A stretch of 12,641 bases of DNA from Clostridiales bacterium (GTDB taxonomy: Bacteria > Bacillota_A > Clostridia > Christensenellales > Aristaeellaceae). Location of the stretch: contig JAAYZL010000456.1 in assembly GCA_012514855.1 (NCBI GenBank), positions 1 through 12,641 on the forward strand. The letters are read 5' to 3'. A program made the position numbers and the translations under genes. Positions 1-6,868 of the stretch are shown one piece after another. The notes beneath the pieces were generated by a model. The model was not told where the DNA came from. It saw only the letters and a list, made by a program, of their open reading frames with translations, and did not search any database. The stretch's first letter is position 1. Every line of letters begins with the position of its first letter.

Positions 1-510
1 ACGCAAGCGCAGCAGGGGTTTGGGTATGGTAAAGCTTCGGTGCGCATTTCCGCGCAGAATCTTTGCGTACTCGATCTGGTTCGTCACGCGGGCATACACT
101 TGCGGACGGCGTTGACGGCTCGCTGCGGGCTGCGATCAACGCCGCCAACCTTACGGCGGGCGATTTTAGAATCGTCATCGCGGTCGAGGGAATGCTGATC
201 CCCTCGTCTTCGCTGCCTGCGCTGCAAGTATACGGCAGGAGCGGATAGATTCAGAGCCGCCCAGAGTCGGTAATAACCAGTTTTTCATTCCGGCTCAAGA
301 ATGGGGTTGACGCTGCAAAATGTGGATGTCGATAGCAGTGCGCATGAACTTCGCCTCTCGGGATGTAGCGTCACATCGCGCGGATGGGCGAAGCGGAAAT
401 GCGGGCCGGACTTGTCCCGGACTGATGCGAGCGACCATGCGGCCAACCTCAATCGACAACAGGACTCTGTCCTACGTTGTTTCGGGGGAGGCGTCTGCGA
501 TGATAAATGA
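1..510 (+). pseudogene. Degraded fragment of a beta-helix / CSLREAI-type surface protein
   Basis: No intact frame crosses this stretch, but three frames in succession carry pieces that read like one protein. Frame 3 (about 87-240) encodes DGSLRAAINAAN and then a segment ending SSSLPAL, resembling the N-terminal 'GSLR-AI--AN ... LPAL' module known from CSLREAI/right-handed beta-helix adhesins. It stops at 246-248. Frame 2 (about 242-307) then gives VGNNQFFIPAQEWG before a stop at 308, and frame 1 (from 301) continues GLTLQNVDVDSS, a typical beta-helix rung. Frame 2 around 440-515 again carries a plausible rung. The reading order is therefore frame 3, 2, 1 and perhaps 2, with several frameshifts. 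This may be a decayed gene whose start lies left of the window, or local sequence error; the genes that follow are all intact, which favours decay. The family call comes from short motifs only. Confidence 0.35.
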
Positions 511-742
511 TATGTGATGTTATCCTTCGGTTCGGGGGCATAACCGCTTTCTACCCGTCGCTAAGCGGCGTTCGGGAGTATATATCGAAATATCACGCAT
601 TTATCGTGAAAAAGGCAGACCTGTTATACGATAGGTCTGTCCACCCGTCTTGCCTAAAGGCGTCTGGTTCAATGCAACTCCAAAGACAATCGGAGCAGTC
701 CTGTTTTCCCGCACCGGCACGTCAAATCCCCGCTTGTGCCCC
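511..742. other. Non-coding spacer left of the AraC gene
   Basis: There is no convincing coding sequence here. Short open frames crossing it lack a Shine-Dalgarno and protein-like composition. The only structure seen is the minus-strand terminator hairpin at 609-641, plus a weak TCACG/CGTGA inverted repeat at 593-609. It is lower in GC than the operons to its right. Confidence 0.5.
609..641 (-). terminator. Intrinsic terminator of the minus-strand AraC gene
   Basis: The arms CAGACCT (616-622) and AGGTCTG (633-639) are a perfect 7-bp inverted repeat. With a G-T wobble and a further G-C pair it extends to 614-622/633-641 around a 10-nt loop. On the minus strand the stem is followed directly by five T residues (complement of 609-613), the classic Rho-independent layout. 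It lies about 100 nt past the stop of the minus-strand regulator, so it probably ends that transcript and separates the locus from the decayed region on the left. Confidence 0.7.
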
Positions 743-1579
743 TTACCTTCCGGCGCGAAAATCCCGCGGCGTTTTTTTGTACTTCTGCCGAAACAGGTGG
801 TAGAAATGGCTGAGGTTTTCGAAACCGGCGGCGTAGCACGCGTCCGCGATGGAGTCGCCGGAATGCCGGAGGCGGTTGGCGGCGTAGGTCAGGCGCAGGT
901 CGTTGACAAACGCAGTCGGCGTCAGGCCGATGCGCTGGCGCGAGACCCGGCAGAGGTGCTCGTGGCTCTTGCCGGAAATCTCGATCATGGCGTCCACGCC
1001 GCGCGCGAGCGCTTCGGGGGTCTTCATTTCCTCGAGAAGCCGGGAAAACCAATCCTCCTGGGCGGCGGGAGACTCGACCTCCGCGGGCGCGAAATCCCTG
1101 GTGAAGATCTCCATCAGCAGGATGCGCAAAAGCGTCCGCGAGCGCGCGGCGTCGTGCACGGGGATCATGTTCAGCGCGTCGAAGCGGCGGCGATAGGTGT
1201 CCGCCTCGCCCTTGGACAGCAGCGAACACAGCGGCGCGGGCCGGGCGAGCAGCCGGGAAGAGGGGAACCCCTCCCCCAGATACGCAAACAGCTGCGACGC
1301 AATCTCGGCCGAGAAGGCGACGTTGATGTGCTGCCCGGGCGAGAGGTAGCGGCGCGTGTGCACCTCGCCGGGGCGAATGATGAAGAGCGTCCCGGCCCCG
1401 ATCGATGAGCGCGTTCCGCTGACTTCTATCTCCTGCCGACCGCTGAGCGCGAAGCAGAGCTCGAAAAAGTCGTGTGATTGCGGAAACTTCGCCCGCGCGT
1501 AGGTCGAAAGCAGCGCGTAGTGCATCTGGGTGCTCGGGTTAATGACGTCGATTTCGTTCTCGCGGTAGGTCTCTTCCAT
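743..1579 (-). CDS. AraC-family transcriptional regulator (cupin sensor plus AraC HTH)
   Basis: This 278-residue protein is a standard AraC/XylS-type regulator. The N-terminal half is a cupin-like effector domain (about residues 20-95, with the segment RPGEVHTRR at 69-77). The C-terminal hundred residues (about 180-275) form the two-helix-turn-helix DNA-binding domain, with GLTPTAFVNDLRL and then YAAGFENLSHFYHLFRQKY-like features that are family hallmarks. I chose ATG at 1579 rather than GTG at 1585 because AAAGGAG (1585-1591) sits 5 nt before the ATG, while the GTG overlaps that Shine-Dalgarno. The gene is divergent from the uxuA-like operon and is the obvious candidate for its activator. 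The effector is unknown; a sugar acid or keto-acid is an inference from context. It is a paralogue of the regulator at 10335-11207. The fold call is secure, the target is not. Confidence 0.93.
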   Translation of the reverse strand: MEETYRENEIDVINPSTQMHYALLSTYARAKFPQSHDFFELCFALSGRQEIEVSGTRSSIGAGTLFIIRPGEVHTRRYLSPGQHINVAFSAEIASQLFAYLGEGFPSSRLLARPAPLCSLLSKGEADTYRRRFDALNMIPVHDAARSRTLLRILLMEIFTRDFAPAEVESPAAQEDWFSRLLEEMKTPEALARGVDAMIEISGKSHEHLCRVSRQRIGLTPTAFVNDLRLTYAANRLRHSGDSIADACYAAGFENLSHFYHLFRQKYKKTPRDFRAGR

Positions 1580-1584
1580 ACGCA

Positions 1585-1591
1585 CTCCTTT
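1585..1591 (-). promoter_or_regulatory. Shine-Dalgarno that decides the araC start
   Basis: AAAGGAG on the minus strand lies 5 nt upstream of ATG at 1577-1579. The in-frame GTG at 1583-1585 overlaps this site and is therefore an unlikely start. Confidence 0.7.
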
Positions 1592-1600
1592 ACCGGCGCG

Positions 1601-1615
1601 CTGAGATCAATTCAG
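1601..1615. promoter_or_regulatory. Imperfect dyad, candidate operator
   Basis: CTGAGATCAATTCAG pairs at six of seven positions around a central base. It lies between the araC start and the -10-like element of the divergent operon, a place where a regulator could act on both genes. AraC proteins more often bind direct repeats, so this may belong to another repressor or be chance. Confidence 0.25.
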
Positions 1616-1663
1616 CACAAAAATTTCGCTAAATGAGGACAAGACGCGCGCCGCATATTCCCT

Positions 1664-1669
1664 TATACT
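1664..1669 (+). promoter_or_regulatory. Candidate -10 element for the uxuA-like operon
   Basis: TATACT lies within an AT-rich run about 80 nt upstream of the first start codon. At the expected 16-18 bp spacing upstream I see no good -35 hexamer (the sequence there is AAGACG-like). That pattern is common at promoters that depend on an activator such as AraC. The same TATACTAT string appears in the strong promoter at 10269-10297. Confidence 0.4.
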
Positions 1670-1751
1670 ATATGCAAGGCGCAAGCGGCTTCGGCTCTGC
1701 CGGATTGCCCGCCGTTTTCGACAGACGGACAAGTCTTGGGGAGGTCATTCG

Positions 1752-2822
1752 ATGAAATTGGGCATTGGTCTTTACAGGAACAAGTTGACGCGGGAGAACT
1801 ACCGGTTCGCGCGGCAGTGCGGCTGTACGCACATCGTCGCGCACCTGGCAAATTACTACGTCGACGCGATCGTGCCGACCACAAACGCCACGGAAAACTA
1901 TGGCCGCACCGACCACGACGACGAAATCTGGACGTACGAGCACTTCCTGAAGCTCCGCGAGGAGATCGAGAGCGAGGGGCTCAAGCTGCACGCGATCGAG
2001 AACTTCAGCCCCGCGCACTGGTACGACGTGCTGCTCGACGGCCCGAAAAAGCGCGAGCAGATCGAGCACCTCAAGCAGATCGTGCGCGACGCGGGGCGCG
2101 CGGGCATCCCGGTGTTCGGCTACAACTTCACAATCGCGGGGGTATGGGGCCACACGCAGCTTCCGCGCGCGCGCGGCGGCGCGTCGACCGCGTGCTTTGA
2201 CTGCCCGGACGGCGGCGCGGAGTCCCCCATTCCCAACGGCGAGGTCTGGAACATGACCTATGACGACAATCCGCCCGAGGGCTTTCTCAAGCCCACCTCG
2301 CCGGAGGAACTGTGGGCGCGCGCGAAGTGGTTTCTCGACGAGATGCTCCCCGTCGCGGAGGAGGCGGGCGTCCGGCTCGCGGCGCATCCGGACGATCCGC
2401 CCATGCCTGCCCTGCGCGGGCACGCGCGGCTCGTGCATCAGCCCCGGCTGTTTCAGAGGCTCGTGGATCTCCATCCCAGTCCCTCCAACTGCTTTGACTT
2501 TTGTATGGGGAGCGTCCAGGAGATGCAGGAGGGCGACATCTACGAGGTCATCGAGCGATACGCCCCGCAGGGAAAGTTCGCCTACATACACTTCCGCAAC
2601 GTCCGCGGAAAGGTTCCTAACTACCAGGAGACCTTCGTCGACGATGGGGACATCGACATGCTGCGCGCGCTGCAGCTCCTGAAGGACTGCGGCTACGACG
2701 GCGTGCTGGTTCCCGATCATACGCCCCAGATGACCTGTGCGGCGCCGTGGCACTGCGGCATGGCGTACGCGCTCGGCTTTATGCGCGCGGCACTGCGCGC
2801 GATCGACGCGGAGGAGGCATAG
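1752..2822 (+). CDS. uxuA: Mannonate dehydratase-like protein (UxuA family, xylose-isomerase-like TIM barrel)
   Basis: The 356-residue product matches the UxuA superfamily. In D-glucuronate breakdown this enzyme dehydrates D-mannonate to 2-keto-3-deoxy-D-gluconate in the cytoplasm, using a divalent metal. Visible family marks are HPDDPP (212-217), FCMGSVQEM starting at F250 with Cys251, HFRNV at 280-284, and LVPDHTP (319-325) near the C-terminus. The segment after the YNF motif reads TIAGVWGH (127-134), whereas characterised UxuA proteins of E. coli and Bacillus have a DWTR-type sequence there. This is therefore a divergent subgroup and the substrate is not certain. The start ATG has GGGGAGGT 6 nt upstream. 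It is the first gene of a four-gene operon; the next start lies 2 nt after its stop. The family call is strong, the exact reaction moderate. Confidence 0.85.
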   Translation: MKLGIGLYRNKLTRENYRFARQCGCTHIVAHLANYYVDAIVPTTNATENYGRTDHDDEIWTYEHFLKLREEIESEGLKLHAIENFSPAHWYDVLLDGPKKREQIEHLKQIVRDAGRAGIPVFGYNFTIAGVWGHTQLPRARGGASTACFDCPDGGAESPIPNGEVWNMTYDDNPPEGFLKPTSPEELWARAKWFLDEMLPVAEEAGVRLAAHPDDPPMPALRGHARLVHQPRLFQRLVDLHPSPSNCFDFCMGSVQEMQEGDIYEVIERYAPQGKFAYIHFRNVRGKVPNYQETFVDDGDIDMLRALQLLKDCGYDGVLVPDHTPQMTCAAPWHCGMAYALGFMRAALRAIDAEEA

Positions 2823-2824
2823 CC

Positions 2825-3487
2825 ATGGAGTGGACAAGCGATCAACAGCTGTTTGAGCTCATGCGGCGCGAGCTGTACACGCCGGTCGTCGGAGACATTC
2901 TGGACGGCATGGGCTTCTACCATCAGTTTCTGCCCCAACCCGTGCAGCCCGCGCGGGAGGAGATGAAGCTGGCGGGCTACGCGATGCCGGTCTTGATGAT
3001 CGACGTGTACGGCGAGCAGAGGAAGCCGTTCGGCCTGCTCACCGAGGCGCTCGACCAGCTCGAGCCCGGGGAAATCTACCTCGCGTCCGGCGGCGCCATG
3101 CGCTGCGCGTATTGGGGAGAGCTGCTCACCGCCACGGCGAAGAAGCGCGGCGCGGTGGGCGCGGTCATCAACGGCTATCACCGCGATACGCCGCAGATGC
3201 TCTCGCAGAACTTTCCCGTGTTTTCGCGCGGCCGCTTCGCGCAGGACTCGAGCGTCCGCACGCAGGTGGTCGACTTCCGCTGCCGGATCGAGGTGGGCGA
3301 AGTCACCGTGCTTCCCGGGGACCTGATCTTCGGCGACCTGGACGGCGTCGTCGCCATTCCGAAGGCGGTCGTCCGGGAGGTCGTCGCGAAATCGCTTGAG
3401 AAGGCGCGCGGGGAGAAGCGCGTGCGCAAGGCGATCGAGGACGGCATGAGCGCCACCGAGGCGTTCCGGACCTTCGGCATCCTCTGA
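2825..3487 (+). CDS. RraA / HMG-CHA aldolase family protein
   Basis: The 220-residue protein belongs to the family that includes 4-hydroxy-4-methyl-2-oxoglutarate (HMG) aldolase and the RNase E inhibitor RraA. Family marks are [20 protein letters not shown] (96-115), the Arg-Asp pair at 120-121 that in HMG aldolases helps bind substrate and metal, and [15 protein letters not shown] (165-179). The usual 'VIDG' is 'VING' here. HMG-type members are class II pyruvate aldolases that use a divalent metal. Next to a dehydratase that makes 2-keto-3-deoxy acids, a role in cleaving such an acid to pyruvate plus an aldehyde is attractive but is inference. I start at ATG 2825 because GGAGGAGG lies about 7 nt upstream; the frame is open further left, inside uxuA. 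An RNase E regulator role is unlikely in this operon. Confidence 0.85.
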   Translation: MEWTSDQQLFELMRRELYTPVVGDILDGMGFYHQFLPQPVQPAREEMKLAGYAMPVLMIDVYGEQRKPFGLLTEALDQLEPGEIYLASGGAMRCAYWGELLTATAKKRGAVGAVINGYHRDTPQMLSQNFPVFSRGRFAQDSSVRTQVVDFRCRIEVGEVTVLPGDLIFGDLDGVVAIPKAVVREVVAKSLEKARGEKRVRKAIEDGMSATEAFRTFGIL

Positions 3488-3506
3488 CCTGAAAGGAGGC
3501 ATTCCC

Positions 3507-4265
3507 GTGCAAAGTGCATTTTCCCTCGAGGGCAGGCTCGTACTCATCACCGGCGGCGGAACGGGGCTCGGGCTCGCGATGGCCCGGGCCGTCGTCGGCG
3601 CGGGCGGCGGCGTGGTCATCACCGGACGCACGGAACAGGCGCTCCGCGCGGCGTGCGAGGCGATGGGGGAGCGCGCCCGCTACATCGTCAGCGACGTGCG
3701 GGATCGCTCGAAGCTGCCCGCGCTGCTCTCGGAGATCGAGAGCAGGCACGGCCCGATCTTCGGCCTGGTCAACAACGCCGGGAACCACCTGAAAAAGCCC
3801 TCGCTCGAGACCAGCGACGAGGAATTCCTGTCGGTCATCGACACCCATCTGCTCAGCGGCTTTGCGCTTGCGCGCGAGTGCGCCCGGCTCATGGTCGCGC
3901 GAAACGAGGGCGTGATCCTCATGATCTGCTCGATGAGCGCGCTGTTCGGGCTGACGGATACGCCCGCCTACACGGCGGCGAAGTCGGCGCTTTACGGGCT
4001 GACGCGCGAGTTGGCGACCGAGTATTCCCCGCGCGGCGTGCGCGTCAACGCGATCATCCCGGGGTTTATCGAGAGCCGGATGCTGCGCGACGTGTTCGAC
4101 CGCGATCCGGCGCGCGAGCGGCGCGTGCTTGCGCGAACGCCGATGGGAAAGCTCGGTGCGCCGGAGGACATCGGAAACGCCGCGGCGTTCCTTCTGAGCC
4201 CCGCCGCGAAGTTCATCACCGGAACCCAGCTCGTTGTGGACGGCGGCATGCACATCGGCTTCTGA
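3507..4265 (+). CDS. Short-chain dehydrogenase/reductase, probable sugar-acid oxidoreductase
   Basis: A 252-residue classical SDR. The cofactor motif TGGGTGLG is at 15-22, NNAG at 89-92, catalytic Ser142, Tyr155 and Lys159 (YTAAK), and the C-terminal GTQLVVDGG at 239-247. It starts with GTG at 3507, 7 nt after AAAGGAGG, and lies 19 nt downstream of the aldolase-like gene. In Bacillus-type hexuronate loci an SDR (UxuB/YjmF) reduces D-fructuronate to D-mannonate, which would supply the dehydratase encoded two genes upstream; this is the best guess. Gluconate 5-dehydrogenase or another keto-sugar-acid reductase is the main alternative. The enzyme class is certain from the motifs, the substrate is inferred from neighbours. 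Confidence 0.92.
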   Translation: MQSAFSLEGRLVLITGGGTGLGLAMARAVVGAGGGVVITGRTEQALRAACEAMGERARYIVSDVRDRSKLPALLSEIESRHGPIFGLVNNAGNHLKKPSLETSDEEFLSVIDTHLLSGFALARECARLMVARNEGVILMICSMSALFGLTDTPAYTAAKSALYGLTRELATEYSPRGVRVNAIIPGFIESRMLRDVFDRDPARERRVLARTPMGKLGAPEDIGNAAAFLLSPAAKFITGTQLVVDGGMHIGF

Positions 4266-4276
4266 GGGAGGGTCAT

Positions 4277-5329
4277 ATGCAAAACACCAGAATGGTCGCC
4301 TTTTTGACCGCGCGGGAGCGGCTGGAAATTTTTGAGCGCCCCATGCCCGAGGTGCGCGCGGGCGAGGTATTGGTCCGGATGAAGGCGGTCGGCGTCTGCG
4401 GCTCGGACGTCTCGTACTTTCGCACGGGTCGCACGGGCGTCGGTGAGGTCACGTTTCCGCACGTGCTCGGGCATGAGTGCGCCGGCGTCGTCGAGGCGGT
4501 GGGGCCGGGCGTTCGCGATCTCGGGCCGGGGGACCGCGTGGCCGTCGAGCCGGGCTACTTCTGCGGCAAATGCGAGCAATGCACCGCCGGAAGATACAAC
4601 CTGTGCGCGAGGATGTCCTTCATGGGCTCCGCCGTGGCAGATGCCTATGGGGAGGGGGCGCTCTGCGAATACGCGGTGCGCCCGGCAAACCTCTTATACA
4701 GGCTTCCCGCCGGCGTGGGCTTTGACGAGGGCGCGCTGATCGAGCCGCTCTCGGTGGGTCTGCACGCCGTCCGGCGCGCCGGGATCTCCGCCGGGGCGCG
4801 CGCGGCGATCCTCGGCTGCGGGCCGATCGCCGTCAGTGCGCTGATGGTCATGCGCGCGCTGGGCGTCGACGTCGCCCTGATGACGGATATGATCCCCGAC
4901 CGGCTCTCCCTCGCGCTCTCCCTCGGCGCGCTCCGTGCCGCGGATGCGGGCGGGCTGTCCCCGGAGGCGCTCCAAGGGCTTCTCCCGGAGGGGAGCCTCG
5001 ACGCCGTGTTCGACACCACCTGCTCCGGGGACGCCATCAACGCGAGCCTTCGCTGGCTCAGGAAGGGGGGATCGCTTGTCGAGATCGGCGTGCCTTCCGG
5101 AAAGATCGCGCTGGACATGCAGGCACTGTTCGTCCGCGAAGTCTCGCTGTTGTCGTCGTTCCGCTACGCGAACACCTATCCCGCGCTGATCTCGCTGCTG
5201 GCGGCGGGGAAGCTCCCGGCAGCCGCATTGATCTCCCACCGGTTCCCGTTCCGGGAGGCGCAGTCGGCGCTTTGCCTCGCGGCCTCGCGCGGAGCGGGGG
5301 TCATGAAGGTGATGATCGAGTTCCCGTAG
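4277..5329 (+). CDS. Zinc-dependent medium-chain alcohol dehydrogenase (sorbitol/L-threonine dehydrogenase-like)
   Basis: A 350-residue MDR of normal length. Catalytic zinc ligands are Cys41, His66-Glu67 (GHE) and, as in polyol dehydrogenases, Glu156. Structural zinc cysteines are 96, 99, 102 and 110 in the usual C-x2-C-x2-C-x7-C spacing. The Rossmann turn GCGPIA (180-185) is followed by Asp204 at the end of the next strand, which suggests NAD rather than NADP. ATG at 4277 follows GAGGGAGGGT; the gap from the SDR stop is 11 nt, so it is the last gene of the operon. Similar enzymes in hexuronate clusters are YjmD of B. subtilis and LgoD of E. coli, which oxidises L-galactonate to tagaturonate. 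A comparable aldonate or polyol substrate is plausible here. The stop codon is duplicated in a tandem repeat (see 5321-5350). Confidence 0.9.
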   Translation: MQNTRMVAFLTARERLEIFERPMPEVRAGEVLVRMKAVGVCGSDVSYFRTGRTGVGEVTFPHVLGHECAGVVEAVGPGVRDLGPGDRVAVEPGYFCGKCEQCTAGRYNLCARMSFMGSAVADAYGEGALCEYAVRPANLLYRLPAGVGFDEGALIEPLSVGLHAVRRAGISAGARAAILGCGPIAVSALMVMRALGVDVALMTDMIPDRLSLALSLGALRAADAGGLSPEALQGLLPEGSLDAVFDTTCSGDAINASLRWLRKGGSLVEIGVPSGKIALDMQALFVREVSLLSSFRYANTYPALISLLAAGKLPAAALISHRFPFREAQSALCLAASRGAGVMKVMIEFP

Positions 5330-5350
5330 CTTTCGTCCTTCCCGTAGCTT
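5321..5350 (+). repeat. 18-bp tandem duplication spanning the dehydrogenase stop codon
   Basis: TTCCCGTAGCTT occurs at 5321-5332 and again at 5339-5350, exactly 18 bp apart, so the TAG stop (5327-5329) is repeated in frame at 5345-5347. The second unit diverges after 12 bases. Confidence 0.75.
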
Positions 5351-5375
5351 CGCCCGGGTGTCAACCGCCCGGGCG
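5351..5375. terminator. GC-rich hairpin between convergent operons
   Basis: CGCCCGGG (5351-5358) and CCCGGGCG (5368-5375) form a perfect 8-bp stem with a 9-nt loop in the 46-bp gap between the convergent dehydrogenase and livF genes. Neither strand has a T-run after the stem, so if it terminates transcription it is weak or factor-assisted. It could also act as a two-way 3' end barrier. The hairpin is made by the 15-bp tandem repeat that overlaps it. Confidence 0.45.
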
Positions 5376-5385
5376 TCAACCGCCC
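5351..5385 (-). repeat. 15-bp tandem duplication spanning the livF stop codon
   Basis: CGCCCGGGTGTCAAC (5351-5365) and CGCCCGGGCGTCAAC (5366-5380) differ at one base, and a third partial copy, CGCCC, follows at 5381-5385. Each full copy contains TCA, which is TGA on the minus strand, so the livF stop (5376-5378) is repeated in frame at 5361-5363. Confidence 0.75.
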
Positions 5386-6086
5386 AGATACGCCTTTTTG
5401 ATTTCCGGGCTGTCCATCATCTCGTGGCTGTCCCCCTGCGCGGCGACGCAGCCGACCTCCAGGACATAGGTTCGGTTCGAGATTGACATGGCCATGAACG
5501 CGTTCTGCTCGACGATGACGATCGGGATGTTGCGGGTTTTGTTGATGCGCACGATCGTTTCGAACATGTCGTCGACGATGACGGGCGCAAGGCCGAGCGA
5601 CGGCTCGTCGAGCATCAAGAGCTTCGGATCGCTCATAAGCCCGCGCGCGATGGCCAGCATCTGCTGCTCGCCGCCGGACAGCGAGCCCGCCAGCTGCCTC
5701 TCGCGCTCCTTGAGGCGCGGGAAAAGCTGGTACATCTCGTCCAGGTGGTCGCCGAGCTGCTTCTTCGTGTATTTTCGGCTGTACGCGCCCATGATCAGGT
5801 TCTCCGCCACCGTCATCGACGTGAAGATCTCCCGCCCCTCCGGGACGTAGATGATCTCGCCCCGGACGATTTTGTGCACCGCATCGCCGCTGATCGCGCG
5901 CCCGCGGTACTCGACGTTGCCCTTGCGCGGCCGGTTGACGCCCATGATGGTCTTCATCAGGGTCGTCTTGCCAGCGCCGTTCGCGCCGATGATGGACACG
6001 ATTTCATGCTGCGCCACGTGGAAGGAGACGTCGAACAACGCCTGAACCTTGCCGTAAAAGACGTCGATCCCGTTTACGTTCAGCAT
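5376..6086 (-). CDS. livF: HAAT-family ABC transporter ATP-binding protein LivF
   Basis: A 236-residue ATPase of the branched-chain amino acid (HAAT/Liv) importer family and the last gene of its operon. Walker A is GANGAGKT (34-41), the ABC signature LSGGEQQ 136-142, Walker B LLMLDEP 156-162, and the switch region contains VEQNAF, a LivF hallmark (LivG has the equivalent EHNMD). It pairs with LivG to power transport at the inner face of the membrane. The ATG lies inside the end of livG (7-nt overlap), with AGGAGGCGGG just upstream, so the two are translationally coupled. The C-terminus ends KKAYLGG as usual for the family. Family assignment is very secure; substrate specificity cannot be read from the ATPase. 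Confidence 0.97.
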   Translation of the reverse strand: MLNVNGIDVFYGKVQALFDVSFHVAQHEIVSIIGANGAGKTTLMKTIMGVNRPRKGNVEYRGRAISGDAVHKIVRGEIIYVPEGREIFTSMTVAENLIMGAYSRKYTKKQLGDHLDEMYQLFPRLKERERQLAGSLSGGEQQMLAIARGLMSDPKLLMLDEPSLGLAPVIVDDMFETIVRINKTRNIPIVIVEQNAFMAMSISNRTYVLEVGCVAAQGDSHEMMDSPEIKKAYLGG

Positions 6087-6868
6087 TTTCCCGCCTCCTG
6101 TTTCCTGTACTTGTTGCCCAGATACGCCTTGATCACGGTTTCGTCGGACTGAATCTCCCGGGCGTTTCCCTCGGCGATCTTCATGCCGAAGTTGATGACG
6201 GTGATCCGGTTGGAGATGTTCATCACGACGTCCATGTTGTGCTCGATCAGGAACAGATCGATGCCCGACTCAAACACCTTGACGAGTATGTCGATGAACT
6301 CCACGCGCTCGGACGGGTTCAGCCCCGCCGCGGGCTCGTCCAGAAACAGAAGCCTCGGCCCGTTCATCAGCGAGCGCCCGAGCTCCGTCATCTTCTGGCG
6401 GCCGTAGGAGATGTTGTTGACGTACTCGTTGCGAAGCGGGTGCAGCCCGATGAAGTCGAGCACCTCGAGCGCCTTTTCGCACATCTGCTTTTCCTCGGCC
6501 GCGGTGCGCACGGGGTTCACCAGAAAGGAGAGGAAGCCCTGGCTGGTCTTCATGTGCATGCCGACCATCAGGTTTTCCAGAACCGTCATCGACTTGTAGA
6601 GCTTGAGGTTCTGGAACGTGCGGTTGATGCCGGTCTTGGCGATTTCGTAGGCGGGCCTGTTCGTGATCTCGGCGTCCCTGTGGAAGACCCGCCCCTCGGT
6701 GGAGGGATAGGAGCCCGTGATCATGTTGATGGTGGTGCTCTTGCCGGAGCCGTTCGGCCCGATCAGCGCGTGAATCGTGCGCTCCTGCATGTCGATGGAG
6801 AGGTTGTTCACCGCCACAAGGCCCTGAAAGCGCTTCGTCAGCCCCTCGATTTTAAGGACGGTTGCCAT
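6080..6868 (-). CDS. livG: HAAT-family ABC transporter ATP-binding protein LivG
   Basis: A 262-residue ATPase, the partner of LivF. Walker A is GPNGSGKST (37-45), the Q-loop is at Gln86 (TFQN), the signature is the LivG-type ISYGRQ (153-158), Walker B is LLFLDEPAAGLN (173-184), and the switch region is IEHNMD (208-213). The start ATG at 6868 has GGGAGGGG 7 nt upstream and overlaps the 3' end of livM by 17 nt, while its own stop overlaps the livF start. This tight overlap on both sides supports one polycistronic message. It is normal in length, with nothing truncated. It hydrolyses ATP to drive import of the ligand delivered by the binding protein encoded at 8849-9979. Confidence 0.97.
   Translation of the reverse strand: MATVLKIEGLTKRFQGLVAVNNLSIDMQERTIHALIGPNGSGKSTTINMITGSYPSTEGRVFHRDAEITNRPAYEIAKTGINRTFQNLKLYKSMTVLENLMVGMHMKTSQGFLSFLVNPVRTAAEEKQMCEKALEVLDFIGLHPLRNEYVNNISYGRQKMTELGRSLMNGPRLLFLDEPAAGLNPSERVEFIDILVKVFESGIDLFLIEHNMDVVMNISNRITVINFGMKIAEGNAREIQSDETVIKAYLGNKYRKQEAGKC

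Noticed and set aside
1668..2837. Long minus-strand open frame (389 codons) opposite the uxuA-like gene
   Set aside because: It is a shadow caused by GC-rich third positions: its translation is Arg/Ala/Val-rich with no motif, and the opposite strand encodes a recognisable enzyme with a good ribosome site.
3653..4276. N-terminal extension of the zinc dehydrogenase frame back into the SDR gene
   Set aside because: It overlaps a clear SDR in another frame; ATG 4277 has a strong Shine-Dalgarno and begins a protein of normal MDR length.
6825..6838. TGAAAGCGCTTCGT, resembling a CcpA cre site
   Set aside because: It lacks the final CA of the consensus and lies inside livG, where it encodes the common TKRFQ segment near the N-terminus, so coding constraint explains it.
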